Assembly (NCBI RefSeq): GCF_003026105.1
Contig: NZ_PYNW01000004.1
Location: 1-64,000 of the forward strand
DNA length: 64,000 nt
From: Photobacterium sp. GB-56
GTDB taxonomy: Bacteria > Pseudomonadota > Gammaproteobacteria > Enterobacterales > Vibrionaceae
Direction of reading: 5' to 3'
This document shows, in pieces, positions 56,344 through 64,000 of the stretch. The position numbers and the translations under genes were made by a program. The notes beneath the pieces were generated by a model, which saw only the letters and a program-made list of their open reading frames with translations, did not search any database and was not told the origin of the DNA. How positions within the stretch are numbered: the first letter of the stretch is position 1; every line of letters starts with the position of its first letter.

Positions 56344-59300
56344 TTAGGCCGTTTGTAATGGCATTACATGTTGCTGTTTAGGTTTCATCAATAGTGTAAA
56401 AGCTGCAGGCACAAAGTAGAAAGAAAGTAATGTGGTCAATACTGTACCGCCAGCAATGGTGACGGCAAATGGAGGCCAAAAACCACCACCTTCTAACATC
56501 AGAGGAATAAATCCACCAACGGTTGTAATCGTGGTTGAGGTTATATGTCGCGTACAACTCATTACGGCAATATGAATGGCCTGTTTATCGCCATTTAATG
56601 CATTAGGATCTGCTTTTAGCTCGGAAAGGATGACAATAGCGGCATTTATTGCCAAACCAATTAAACCGAGTAAACCAATAATGACGGTAAAGCCAAACGG
56701 ATAATTAAACAGCCATACTGAGAGCAGCCCTAACCCTGATGCCATAAAGCCAACGGTGAAAATGATCAAACTTAATCTAAAGGAATTAAATGAAATCACA
56801 ACCACCATGATCATGAGTGTAAATACCATGGATAAATTGGTGATGAGGTTGCCTACAGATTTATTTCGTTGTGCAGATTCCCCCCCAATTTCAACAGTAT
56901 ATCCAGCAGGTAATGTCGTCATGTATTGATTGAGCTTTACTTTAAATGCATTCAATGCTGTTTGCGGTAAAACACCGGCTTCTAAATAACCTTCAATAAC
57001 ATTAATGCGTTGACCATTTCGATGTGGTATTGCACCACGTGTTGGGGTCAGTGATAGATCAGCAATGGATGAAATAGCAATACCTGAAAACTGCTCACTT
57101 GCATGGTTATTAACCACTGGAATATGAAGGTTTGCTAAGTTCGTCATATTTTCGCGAGAGAGGTTATCCACACGAACACGAATAGGGATTGCTTCTGCAC
57201 CTTCGATAATATTGCCGTTAGTGATCCCAATCAGTGATGCTTGCAAGAGATCTGCGATTTGAGAGAGGTTTAAACCACTTAATTGGCTGGCTTGTTCATT
57301 CACATCCACACTGACTTTCGGTAAACCTGATAATAATGTTTCACGGGTATGCGTGACATTTGGCGTACTCGCCATCAATAAGCGGATATCTTCACCAATG
57401 GTTTTCAACATATCAAGGTTATTGCCGTATAAACGTACTTCAAGTGGCGCATTAAACGGAGGGCCTTGTTCTAACTTACGTATTAAAATTTGCGCCTCTG
57501 GGATCGCTTTATCTAATTGCTTTTGCAGTTTAGGGATCAGCGTATTAGCAACTTTAAAGTTAGTGGTTTTGATCATCGCTTGAGCAAAGTTAGGTGTGCC
57601 TTGTTGGTTGGCGACCATGTTGTAGTAAAACGAGGGAAAATTAGTCCCAATTAACCAATTAACTTGTTCGATATCCTTATATTCTTTAAGTAAGTGATCG
57701 ATTTTTTTCGTGGTTGCTTCTGTTGCATTGCTACTCGCTTGTGGCGGTAAAAACACTTGGATCTCGAACATATCACGATCAGAAGGTGGGAAAAATTGTT
57801 CGGTTAACTGAGATGCACTCCAGATACCAACAAAAGGTAATACTGACATTGTAATGAGCGCTAATAACGGACGCTTAATTGCCATTTTTACGGTATTGCC
57901 AAATGCATTGGCAAGCCATGGTAGGGTTAAGCCTGTTTGGTACCATTCATTATGTTGGGTTTGTTTAGGAAGCCAACGCGCTGCAAATCCTGCAACCAGA
58001 GTATGAGCAATAAGATAAGAACCGATCAGAGAAAAAGATACGGTGATAGCAATAGCACCTACAAATTCACCAGCAGGACCTGGCATTAGGAAAATAGGGG
58101 CAAAGGCAAGAATGGTTGTTAGTGTTGAACCGAGTAATGGTATCCATAAATGCTGAATAGCTTTTAAGGCTGCATCGATTCGTTCAAGACCTTTCTTACG
58201 ATAATGTTGAATAGTATCTACCATTACAATCGCATTATCGACCATGATCCCAAGCGCAACAATCAACCCCGTTACCGACATTTGGTTCATCGGTAACCCA
58301 GTAAAATGCATTAAAGCGAGGGTGAATAAACAAGTAAGTGGTAATGATAGTGCAACAATAAACGCAGATCGGATCCCAAGCGTAATAAATAATACGATTA
58401 AGATGAGCGAGAAGCCGAGCAATAAATTGTGGGCTAAGTCAGTAAGTCGAACTTGGGTATAACCTTGCTGCTCAAAGATACGATTGAGTTTTATATTACT
58501 CGGAAGCTCTTGTTCAAATTGAGACAGAAAGTGATTAACGTTTTTTGTCCACTGATCAACGCGTAGATGAGGCTGCATACGCGCAGCAACAATAACAGCG
58601 AGCTTTCCATCGATAACAGCTATCTCAGCTGCTGGGTTTGTTTGCTGACGTTGAATGGTGGCGATATTTTCTAACCGCACAAGATGACCGTTACTATCAA
58701 TAGTGATAGGTACTTGTCTGATACGGTCGAGTGAGTCTAAAGAATCGGCAATTTCTAAACTAAATCGACTTTGTCCATTTACCAGTTCACCGGCAGCATT
58801 TTTTGCATCTGCACCTTGTATGGCAGAAGAAATAGAAATGGCTGAGCGTCCTAATGCACTAACGGCAACAGGATCAATTTTTACCACCACTTCTTCTTCG
58901 GGTAAGCCATATTCATCAACAAACTCTGTACCATTAAGTGCACGTAGGCGGTTACCTAGTTCAATGGCATAACGGCGTAGAGTGAGTAAATCTGTGGGAG
59001 AGCGACCTTGCCAAGTAAGCGCGGTAATGACGGTAAAGGCATAAGAATGATCGCTGTCTAAATTAGGAACAGAAGCACCTTCTGGTAGGTTCGGTGTGAT
59101 ATCAGAGAGTTTATCTCTTGCATCAGACCATACTGGTTCTGAATCGGTAACGCTGTCTTTTAGTTCTATACTGACAAGCGAAATACCCGGACGAGAAACC
59201 GATGTAATGTTATTAATATCATCTATTTGTCGTAGTTTATTTTCAATTTTCTCGGTAACGAGCGCTTCAACACGTTCAGCCGTTGCCCCCGGATAATGGG

Positions 59301-59436
59301 TTATAATTGAAGCGTTACGATTATTAATAATTGGGTCTTCAGCTCTTGGCAACGAAGATAAAGCAGAAAGACCACTCACGATCAATAAAGCGACAGCCAA
59401 AACCAGTAGGCGGGTATTAGAAAGAATACGTTTCAT
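56344..59436 (-). CDS. RND-family efflux transporter, inner-membrane subunit
   Basis: About 1,030 residues from the ATG at 59436, one base after the adaptor stop (GGGG six bases upstream); starts at 59448 or 59454 would overlap it. Twelve membrane helices and two large periplasmic loops, as in AcrB. EDPIINNRNASIITHYPGATAERVEALVTEKIE is the usual opening, and GIMVDNAIVMVDTIQ sits in TM4 with the proton-relay Asp residues. Proton-driven export of drugs or other amphiphiles. No outer-membrane channel gene is adjacent. Confidence 0.93.
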   Translation of the reverse strand: MKRILSNTRLLVLAVALLIVSGLSALSSLPRAEDPIINNRNASIITHYPGATAERVEALVTEKIENKLRQIDDINNITSVSRPGISLVSIELKDSVTDSEPVWSDARDKLSDITPNLPEGASVPNLDSDHSYAFTVITALTWQGRSPTDLLTLRRYAIELGNRLRALNGTEFVDEYGLPEEEVVVKIDPVAVSALGRSAISISSAIQGADAKNAAGELVNGQSRFSLEIADSLDSLDRIRQVPITIDSNGHLVRLENIATIQRQQTNPAAEIAVIDGKLAVIVAARMQPHLRVDQWTKNVNHFLSQFEQELPSNIKLNRIFEQQGYTQVRLTDLAHNLLLGFSLILIVLFITLGIRSAFIVALSLPLTCLFTLALMHFTGLPMNQMSVTGLIVALGIMVDNAIVMVDTIQHYRKKGLERIDAALKAIQHLWIPLLGSTLTTILAFAPIFLMPGPAGEFVGAIAITVSFSLIGSYLIAHTLVAGFAARWLPKQTQHNEWYQTGLTLPWLANAFGNTVKMAIKRPLLALITMSVLPFVGIWSASQLTEQFFPPSDRDMFEIQVFLPPQASSNATEATTKKIDHLLKEYKDIEQVNWLIGTNFPSFYYNMVANQQGTPNFAQAMIKTTNFKVANTLIPKLQKQLDKAIPEAQILIRKLEQGPPFNAPLEVRLYGNNLDMLKTIGEDIRLLMASTPNVTHTRETLLSGLPKVSVDVNEQASQLSGLNLSQIADLLQASLIGITNGNIIEGAEAIPIRVRVDNLSRENMTNLANLHIPVVNNHASEQFSGIAISSIADLSLTPTRGAIPHRNGQRINVIEGYLEAGVLPQTALNAFKVKLNQYMTTLPAGYTVEIGGESAQRNKSVGNLITNLSMVFTLMIMVVVISFNSFRLSLIIFTVGFMASGLGLLSVWLFNYPFGFTVIIGLLGLIGLAINAAIVILSELKADPNALNGDKQAIHIAVMSCTRHITSTTITTVGGFIPLMLEGGGFWPPFAVTIAGGTVLTTLLSFYFVPAAFTLLMKPKQQHVMPLQTA

Positions 59437-59437
59437 T

Positions 59438-60589
59438 TTAAGCCCCATTATCATCAGTTAATGCTGGCTTGGTGGCTGTTTTTTGTTTTGGTGTTACGCT
59501 TGGGGTTATGGTTACGATTTGGCCTGGTACTAAACGATGTAATCCTGTTGCGATAATCTGTTCGCCTTCATCAACGGCACCTTGGATATAGGCTTTATCA
59601 TTTGCAGCATAGAGGAGTTGTACTGAGCGTCGTTCAACTTCCGGCCCCGCACCATTTTCAACAACCGCAAAAATATTCCATGTACCGCGTATACCGTCAG
59701 TTAACGCTGATAAGGGAACCCAAAATCCTGCTTGCTGTTGTGTATCGTTGTAATTGAGATACGCTAATTCACCATTAATAACATTGGCATTCGTTGGCAA
59801 TGAAAAACGGAAATTTATTGCACGACTATTAAGGTTCACGGTAGCACCCGGATTGAGCAAAGTGACAGGGTATGTATCTTTACCCACCCGTACTGTCCAT
59901 GTTTTTTGTTGGGTCACGCCTTGTACCTTGTCGATAGGAATACCGATATGTACTTCTTTGTTTTTATTCGCCAGTAGAGTAACAGTAGGAGAGCCTGCGT
60001 TTACAACATCGCCATGGGAAACATGACGGGCGCTGATGACCCCACTGTAGGGAGCAATAATGGTGGATTTCACTAACCGTAGTTGGTTTGCTGCAAGGGT
60101 CGCTGAGAGTTGACGATAGTTCGCTTGAAGCTCTTTACGTTGGCTTGTCAGGCTATCTATGTCCGATGCCGCGCTAAAGCCTTTGGATTTGAGTGATTTT
60201 TGGCGTTTTAAATTAGCATTAACTAACTCAAGTTGCGCTGATATTTGAGCTTGTTGGGCTTTTAATTGGTCGGCTTCAGTGGCAAGTAATAAAGTATCGA
60301 GCGCTAAAAGAGGATCACCTTGCTGAACTGTGTCACCCACATTGACATAAATACTGTCAATTTTACCGCCGAGTTCAAAGCCAAGGTTTGCCTGTTGACC
60401 TGCTTGAACAAATCCAACGTATTCACGCTCAATCGCAAACTCTTGTTGTTGCTTGAGTTGATGAGTGTCTACACTAAGCAGTTGTAATGATGCTTTATTT
60501 TCTTCTTTTGCTGGCGCATCACACCCAGTTAGCGTAGCAGTGCTCATTATCACATATAACGCTAAAGAAGATTTGGTTATCCGTTGCAT
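59438..60589 (-). CDS. RND periplasmic adaptor (membrane fusion protein)
   Basis: 383 residues. Signal peptide with lipobox (STATLTGCDAP, Cys about 23), so it is a lipoprotein adaptor. Barrel-sandwich hybrid GFELGGKIDSIYVNVGDTVQQGDPLLALD, a coiled-coil hairpin (ADQLKAQQAQISAQLELVNANLKRQ), second lipoyl half AGSPTVTLLANKNK, then beta-barrel and membrane-proximal domains. Links the RND pump to an outer-membrane channel. First gene of the two-gene operon; its promoter overlaps the palindromic operator. Confidence 0.93.
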   Translation of the reverse strand: MQRITKSSLALYVIMSTATLTGCDAPAKEENKASLQLLSVDTHQLKQQQEFAIEREYVGFVQAGQQANLGFELGGKIDSIYVNVGDTVQQGDPLLALDTLLLATEADQLKAQQAQISAQLELVNANLKRQKSLKSKGFSAASDIDSLTSQRKELQANYRQLSATLAANQLRLVKSTIIAPYSGVISARHVSHGDVVNAGSPTVTLLANKNKEVHIGIPIDKVQGVTQQKTWTVRVGKDTYPVTLLNPGATVNLNSRAINFRFSLPTNANVINGELAYLNYNDTQQQAGFWVPLSALTDGIRGTWNIFAVVENGAGPEVERRSVQLLYAANDKAYIQGAVDEGEQIIATGLHRLVPGQIVTITPSVTPKQKTATKPALTDDNGA

Positions 60590-60647
60590 TAATGGCTATC
60601 CTAATATTAAACTAGACTGGCAAGTCCATATGACTAAAAAGTATACC

Positions 60648-60674
60648 ATTCAAACTAGACTGTCTAGTTTGAAT
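60648..60674. promoter_or_regulatory. Palindromic TetR-type operator
   Basis: A 27-bp near-perfect palindrome; arms ATTCAAACTAGAC and GTCTAGTTTGAAT meet around a central T. A weaker copy of the half-site (AAACTAGAC) lies at 60610-60618. It is placed between the divergent pump operon and TetR gene. Confidence 0.8.
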
Positions 60675-60723
60675 GCGTGTATTTATGTAAATAATTAGCA
60701 TTTATGTGCTCGTAGGTGGAAAA

Positions 60724-61332
60724 TTGCTAACAGCAAGAAGTCAATTAAAGAAACAACAAATATTAGATGCGGCGACTGAGCTCTTTACTCAACATGGTTA
60801 TGCGATTTCTATGGATAGCATTGCATTGGCTGCGAATGTTTCTAAACAAACGGTTTATGCGCATTTCAAAACTAAAGATGATCTGTTTGAAACGTGTATT
60901 CGTGCTAAATGCATGGAAAGCCAGATGGATAAATTGCCATTAGATGATAGAAGAAAGCCACGAGATGTATTGTGTGATTTTGCTAAACGTTTTCAAACGA
61001 TTTTACGAACAGAAGAAGCTATTTTGACCTATAGAACAGCGATTCGTCAGTTAGAATCGCATCCTGATCTGGCTAAAGTGTTTGTTTCTGCCGGACCTGA
61101 AACGACTATTGAAATGTTGGCTCAATACTTATCTGTTCAACAGCAACAAGGTGTGTTGAATTTTTCAATTTCAGCCTCTGACGCAGCGATGCAGTTATTA
61201 TTAATGTTGCATGGTCGAATGGTATTTTTAGCGCAACTAGGTCAACCTTGTGATATGACAGAGCAAGAAAATGATGCTTATATTGAAAGCTGTGTTGATT
61301 TATTTATGACAGGTTACGCCGCAAAAAAGTAA
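60724..61332 (+). CDS. TetR-family repressor of the RND pump
   Basis: About 202 residues from a TTG at 60724 with AGGTGG six bases upstream; a GTG at 60706 is an alternative without a site. N-terminal HTH: QQILDAATELFTQHGYAISMDSIALAANVSKQTVYAHFKTKDDLF. The C-terminal ligand domain resembles the TetR_C_7/AefR group. It is divergent from the adaptor/RND operon and likely binds the palindrome between them, repressing both. Inducer unknown. Confidence 0.9.
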   Translation: MLTARSQLKKQQILDAATELFTQHGYAISMDSIALAANVSKQTVYAHFKTKDDLFETCIRAKCMESQMDKLPLDDRRKPRDVLCDFAKRFQTILRTEEAILTYRTAIRQLESHPDLAKVFVSAGPETTIEMLAQYLSVQQQQGVLNFSISASDAAMQLLLMLHGRMVFLAQLGQPCDMTEQENDAYIESCVDLFMTGYAAKK

Positions 61333-61361
61333 CGATAAACGATTGAGAAGGGATTTAATCA

Positions 61362-61964
61362 ATGGATATTAGTAAATACAAAGCAGTCATTTTTGATATG
61401 GATGGAACCTTAGTGGACTCTATGCCAGCTCATATTTATGCTTGGCAACTCACGTGTGAAGCGCACAATATTCCTTTTGATCACGATTGGTTTTATACCA
61501 TGGGCGGTTCACCAACCTTAAATACGGCAAAAGCTCTCATTGAAAAATATCAGTTAGATGTAGATCCTGTTTATCTTGCTGAATCAAAACTCCATCACTT
61601 TGATGATATTACACATAAAGGTGAGGTGATAACGGGGACTTTCGAGGTATTGAAACAAGCAAAATCGAAAGGTATTCCAACTGCAATAGGGACGGGATGT
61701 CAGCGTCGCCACACTGAAGAAATTTTAACCAGTGCAGGCTTAATGCCGTATCTTGATGCTATTGTCACTGCCAATGATGTTACACAGCATAAACCGCTTC
61801 CTGAAACGTTCTTATTAGCGGCACAAAAATTAGGTATTGCAGTACAAGATTGTGTGGTGTTTGAAGATACCGAATTAGGTTGCCAAGCAGCTAAATCGGC
61901 AGGCATGGACTGTTATTTAGTCGCTGGTGGAGAAATGAAAGAATTCCGCCCTGCAAATATGTAG
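61362..61964 (+). CDS. HAD-family sugar-phosphatase (YqaB-like)
   Basis: 200 residues. FDMDGTLVDSMPAH is HAD motif I with nucleophile and acid Asp residues, GTGCQRR is motif II (Thr in place of the usual Ser), KPLPETFLLAAQKLGI is the Lys region and FEDTELGCQAAKSAGM is motif IV. The helical cap and length fit the YqaB/beta-phosphoglucomutase subfamily; E. coli YqaB removes phosphate from fructose-1-phosphate. Ribosome site GAAGGGAT. It follows the tetR gene closely and may be cotranscribed. Confidence 0.9.
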   Translation: MDISKYKAVIFDMDGTLVDSMPAHIYAWQLTCEAHNIPFDHDWFYTMGGSPTLNTAKALIEKYQLDVDPVYLAESKLHHFDDITHKGEVITGTFEVLKQAKSKGIPTAIGTGCQRRHTEEILTSAGLMPYLDAIVTANDVTQHKPLPETFLLAAQKLGIAVQDCVVFEDTELGCQAAKSAGMDCYLVAGGEMKEFRPANM

Positions 61965-62018
61965 TGTTAACTGAAGATCAGTTATGCTTGCGCGCCTACT
62001 CGCTTAATACCGACGATT

Positions 62019-62486
62019 ATGACCGATAAAAAATCAACGCATCAACGTGGAACACATAAACCACACCCGAATAAAGGCCAGCCTTACACTATTTCTGAAA
62101 CGCGATTTTGGTGCCAGCGTTTAGCAAAAACAACCATCAGAGCACTACATATTTTAGGGGTTGCAGTATCTAGTGCTGGTTTTATGTTCGCTGTTGATAA
62201 AGCACTTTGGATCAATTGGTGGGTTTTAGCCATGATGAGCGGTGTTACCATGATGTCGCTAGAAATTTATCGTTCAAAACTATGGCTCATTCAGCTTAAA
62301 GGTATTTTAACCTTTGTTAAATTATTCATGTTGTTATCTATTATTTGGCTTCCAGCACATCAAGCACATATCTATATAGCAGTGATTTTACTTTCAGTAT
62401 TTATTGCCCATGGTCCAGCGGGATTACGTCATTATTCTATCTGGCACCGTAAACGCATTGATGAGAAAAAACAGTTGAATGGATAG
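62019..62486 (+). CDS. Membrane protein of unknown function
   Basis: 155 residues. A basic, His/Lys-rich N-terminus of about 35 residues is followed by four hydrophobic segments (ALHILGVAVSSAGFMFAV, WWVLAMMSGVTMMSLEI, FVKLFMLLSIIWLP, IYIAVILLSVFIAHG) and a basic tail. IAHGPAGLRHYSIWH near the end is likely conserved. No family recognised. It follows the HAD gene by 54 bases. Confidence 0.75.
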   Translation: MTDKKSTHQRGTHKPHPNKGQPYTISETRFWCQRLAKTTIRALHILGVAVSSAGFMFAVDKALWINWWVLAMMSGVTMMSLEIYRSKLWLIQLKGILTFVKLFMLLSIIWLPAHQAHIYIAVILLSVFIAHGPAGLRHYSIWHRKRIDEKKQLNG

Positions 62487-62581
62487 ATTATTACAACTGT
62501 TCTTATAGCAATAAAAGCAAGGATGCTGAATTAGACTTACACTAATAGGAGCGAGTGTGTTGTTATCAATAGGAAGGCATT

Positions 62582-63280
62582 ATGGGACACCGCCACATTG
62601 TATTTTATTCTATTGTCATCACTGTAATTGTTCTTGTTGTGTTTGCGTTAAGGGAACAAGAAGTACATCAACAAAGTATGGAAGAAAAGTTAGCCTCCGC
62701 GATAGAAAAACAGATCTTACCCCCAGATAAAACCTTACCTAATACTGATCAGAAATTACCTTATTACCTCTATGGGCGAGCGGATTTAAATAATAACGGT
62801 AAAGAAGAAACCTTTGTGCTTATGCAGAGCGAACGTTATTGTGAGAAAGATGAGTGTAAGGCCTATTTATTTGATGACCAATATCAATTAATGGCAAAGT
62901 GGGAAAAAATTCAACAACCTGTGTTGGTAGGTGATGATACGAATAACGGTTGGAAAGATATTTTATTAACATCTAATAATCAAACGTATATCATTCAATA
63001 TTCAGATAAAACCTATAATGAAAAGATAACGACAGCAGCTAAATATACGGATAAAGCACAAGCGTTAGAAGCCGTAGGATTAGCAATAGATAGTGAATAT
63101 TATCAAGCGAACGGGACTAATTTAGAGCTTGATTACAACCAGCCGATTTTTGATTGTCAAACCTGCTATTTATTTAGTTATGAAGAACTTGATAATGCTA
63201 ACAGTCAGCAACATTACTTAGCCGTGAATGTTGCGACTGGCAGTGTTAGAAGGGTGAATGACTCTCAAAATAAACAGTGA
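62582..63280 (+). CDS. Anchored periplasmic protein of unknown function
   Basis: 232 residues, good ribosome site AGGAAGG. One N-terminal membrane helix (HIVFYSIVITVIVLVVFAL), then a soluble domain. YGRADLNNNGKEETFVLMQSE resembles a calcium-binding FG-GAP/VCBS-type loop (DLNNNG), and two Cys pairs (YCEKDEC, CQTC) could form disulfides. I do not recognise the family. It may share a transcript with the gene before it. Confidence 0.7.
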   Translation: MGHRHIVFYSIVITVIVLVVFALREQEVHQQSMEEKLASAIEKQILPPDKTLPNTDQKLPYYLYGRADLNNNGKEETFVLMQSERYCEKDECKAYLFDDQYQLMAKWEKIQQPVLVGDDTNNGWKDILLTSNNQTYIIQYSDKTYNEKITTAAKYTDKAQALEAVGLAIDSEYYQANGTNLELDYNQPIFDCQTCYLFSYEELDNANSQQHYLAVNVATGSVRRVNDSQNKQ

Positions 63281-63310
63281 AAGTAGATTTTTCTGAACTG
63301 TAAACCTAGC

Positions 63311-64000
63311 TTATTTTAATGGAAATGCTTGTTGATAACATAGCCACAATTCTAATTGATTAATATCTTCTTCAATTAATGAACATAGCATATCAGCCGA
63401 ATGTTCATAATTATCCGTATCAATATCAATAGGTTGATCTATCTCATATCGTTGTGGGAATCGTTTTTCAATGTCAGAAAGCTGTTTAATCCACTTCTGG
63501 GTATAGTTATTATCATCAGGAGTATTCAGTCCAAGCTTGGTTGCTAATAAAAGTGAATCACTTAAACGGCGTAAGATAACCAACAAACTCTTCCAATCTT
63601 GAGAGGTACGAGGGCTAAGATTTGGTTCTTTTAGTAAATTAAATATCTCAGCTTTAAGGGCATAATAATTATCCTGTGCTTTGTACAGGTTTAGTTTCTG
63701 CTCAAACAGTGGCTTATTGAGTACTGTTACATACAAAATCTGTGAGCGTATCATGCGTGCAATATAGAGATCTAACCAACGCATTGTCCAACTCGGCGCG
63801 ACAAAATAATTAATAGAAAAGGCAATGGTTACACCAAATAAGGTATCAATAATACGATAAAACGTCACATAGGTATTATCCGGTGAGAGTAAGCTGATAG
63901 AGAATACAATCATCGATGTTAACCAGAATACGTGAATGTCATAGCGCTCTTTATGGTATGTGGTAAAAGCAAAAAAGACAGAGATGCTAGTTAGTATAAT
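63311..64000 (-). CDS. FUSC-family membrane protein, C-terminal part (runs off window)
   Basis: The frame stays open from the stop at 63311 to the right window edge (230 codons), so the true start lies outside. HKERYDIHVFWLTSMIVFSISLL and RIIDTLFGVTIAFSINYFVAPSW are the second membrane half of YccS/FUSC-like proteins, followed by a helical cytoplasmic tail of about 130 residues. It should be a full-length YccS/AaeB-type putative exporter. It is a separate gene from the shorter FUSC protein at 44806-45855. Confidence 0.8.
   Translation of the reverse strand: MILTSISVFFAFTTYHKERYDIHVFWLTSMIVFSISLLSPDNTYVTFYRIIDTLFGVTIAFSINYFVAPSWTMRWLDLYIARMIRSQILYVTVLNKPLFEQKLNLYKAQDNYYALKAEIFNLLKEPNLSPRTSQDWKSLLVILRRLSDSLLLATKLGLNTPDDNNYTQKWIKQLSDIEKRFPQRYEIDQPIDIDTDNYEHSADMLCSLIEEDINQLELWLCYQQAFPLK

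Overview
The window is about 64 kb of chromosome from a marine gammaproteobacterium of the family Vibrionaceae, most likely Photobacterium or a close relative. The evidence is the roughly 40% GC look of the coding DNA, the gene order thrS-infC-rpmI-rplT / pheS-pheT-ihfA / btuC-btuD, a norM/DUF3080/DUF5062/ribE neighbourhood, a tandem glycine riboswitch before a sodium:alanine/glycine symporter, and VCR-type attC sites. The genus is an inference; no rRNA is present.

Left end (1-9,000) is accessory DNA. It holds a decayed IS91-family element whose linked tyrosine-recombinase gene is fused by deletion to the transposase 3' end, a second 120-bp copy of the same IS end, and integron-type gene cassettes with recognisable attC sites (608-732, 1448-1502, a remnant at 2258-2330, and a solitary one at 8514-8587) but no intact integrase. 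The cassettes encode a membrane protein, a GyrI-like effector-binding protein and a GNAT acetyltransferase. Between them lie a nitroreductase, small secreted proteins, a MauG-type dihaem peroxidase overlapping a periplasmic partner gene, and a secreted C69 dipeptidase.

9,000-24,500: an alpha-2-macroglobulin (thioester CAEQ) overlapping pbpC, a very large M66 (StcE/TagA-like) metalloprotease with chitin-binding modules, thiD under a TPP riboswitch, four tRNA-Val(GAC) genes in an ABAB arrangement, then DUF5062, DUF3080 and norM.

24,600-28,800: a four-gene glycosyltransferase operon (GtrB, GtrA, PIG-V-like, plus an unknown anchored protein) lies between norM and ribE. 

30,500-43,500: the translation/IHF/B12 backbone: yqfB, thrS, infC (AUU start), rpmI, rplT, pheS, pheT, ihfA, astE, btuC, btuD. 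Between rplT and pheS sits a minus-strand patch of small genes, including a membrane protein and a tandem paralogue broken by one stop codon.

43,600-64,000: rlmC, a FUSC protein, a Cache chemoreceptor, a DsbA-like lipoprotein with a CGHC centre, yegD, a Tat-exported HiPIP, the symporter with its tandem glycine riboswitch, a GH18 chitinase, an AraC regulator with a degenerate receiver followed by a membrane J-domain protein, an RND pump with adaptor and divergent TetR regulator sharing a 27-bp palindromic operator, a HAD phosphatase, two unknown membrane proteins, and a FUSC gene cut by the window edge. Most of the backbone is ordinary; the items of most interest are the attC/IS91 region, the altered M66 zinc motif, the pseudo-receiver/J-protein pair and the broken paralogue.
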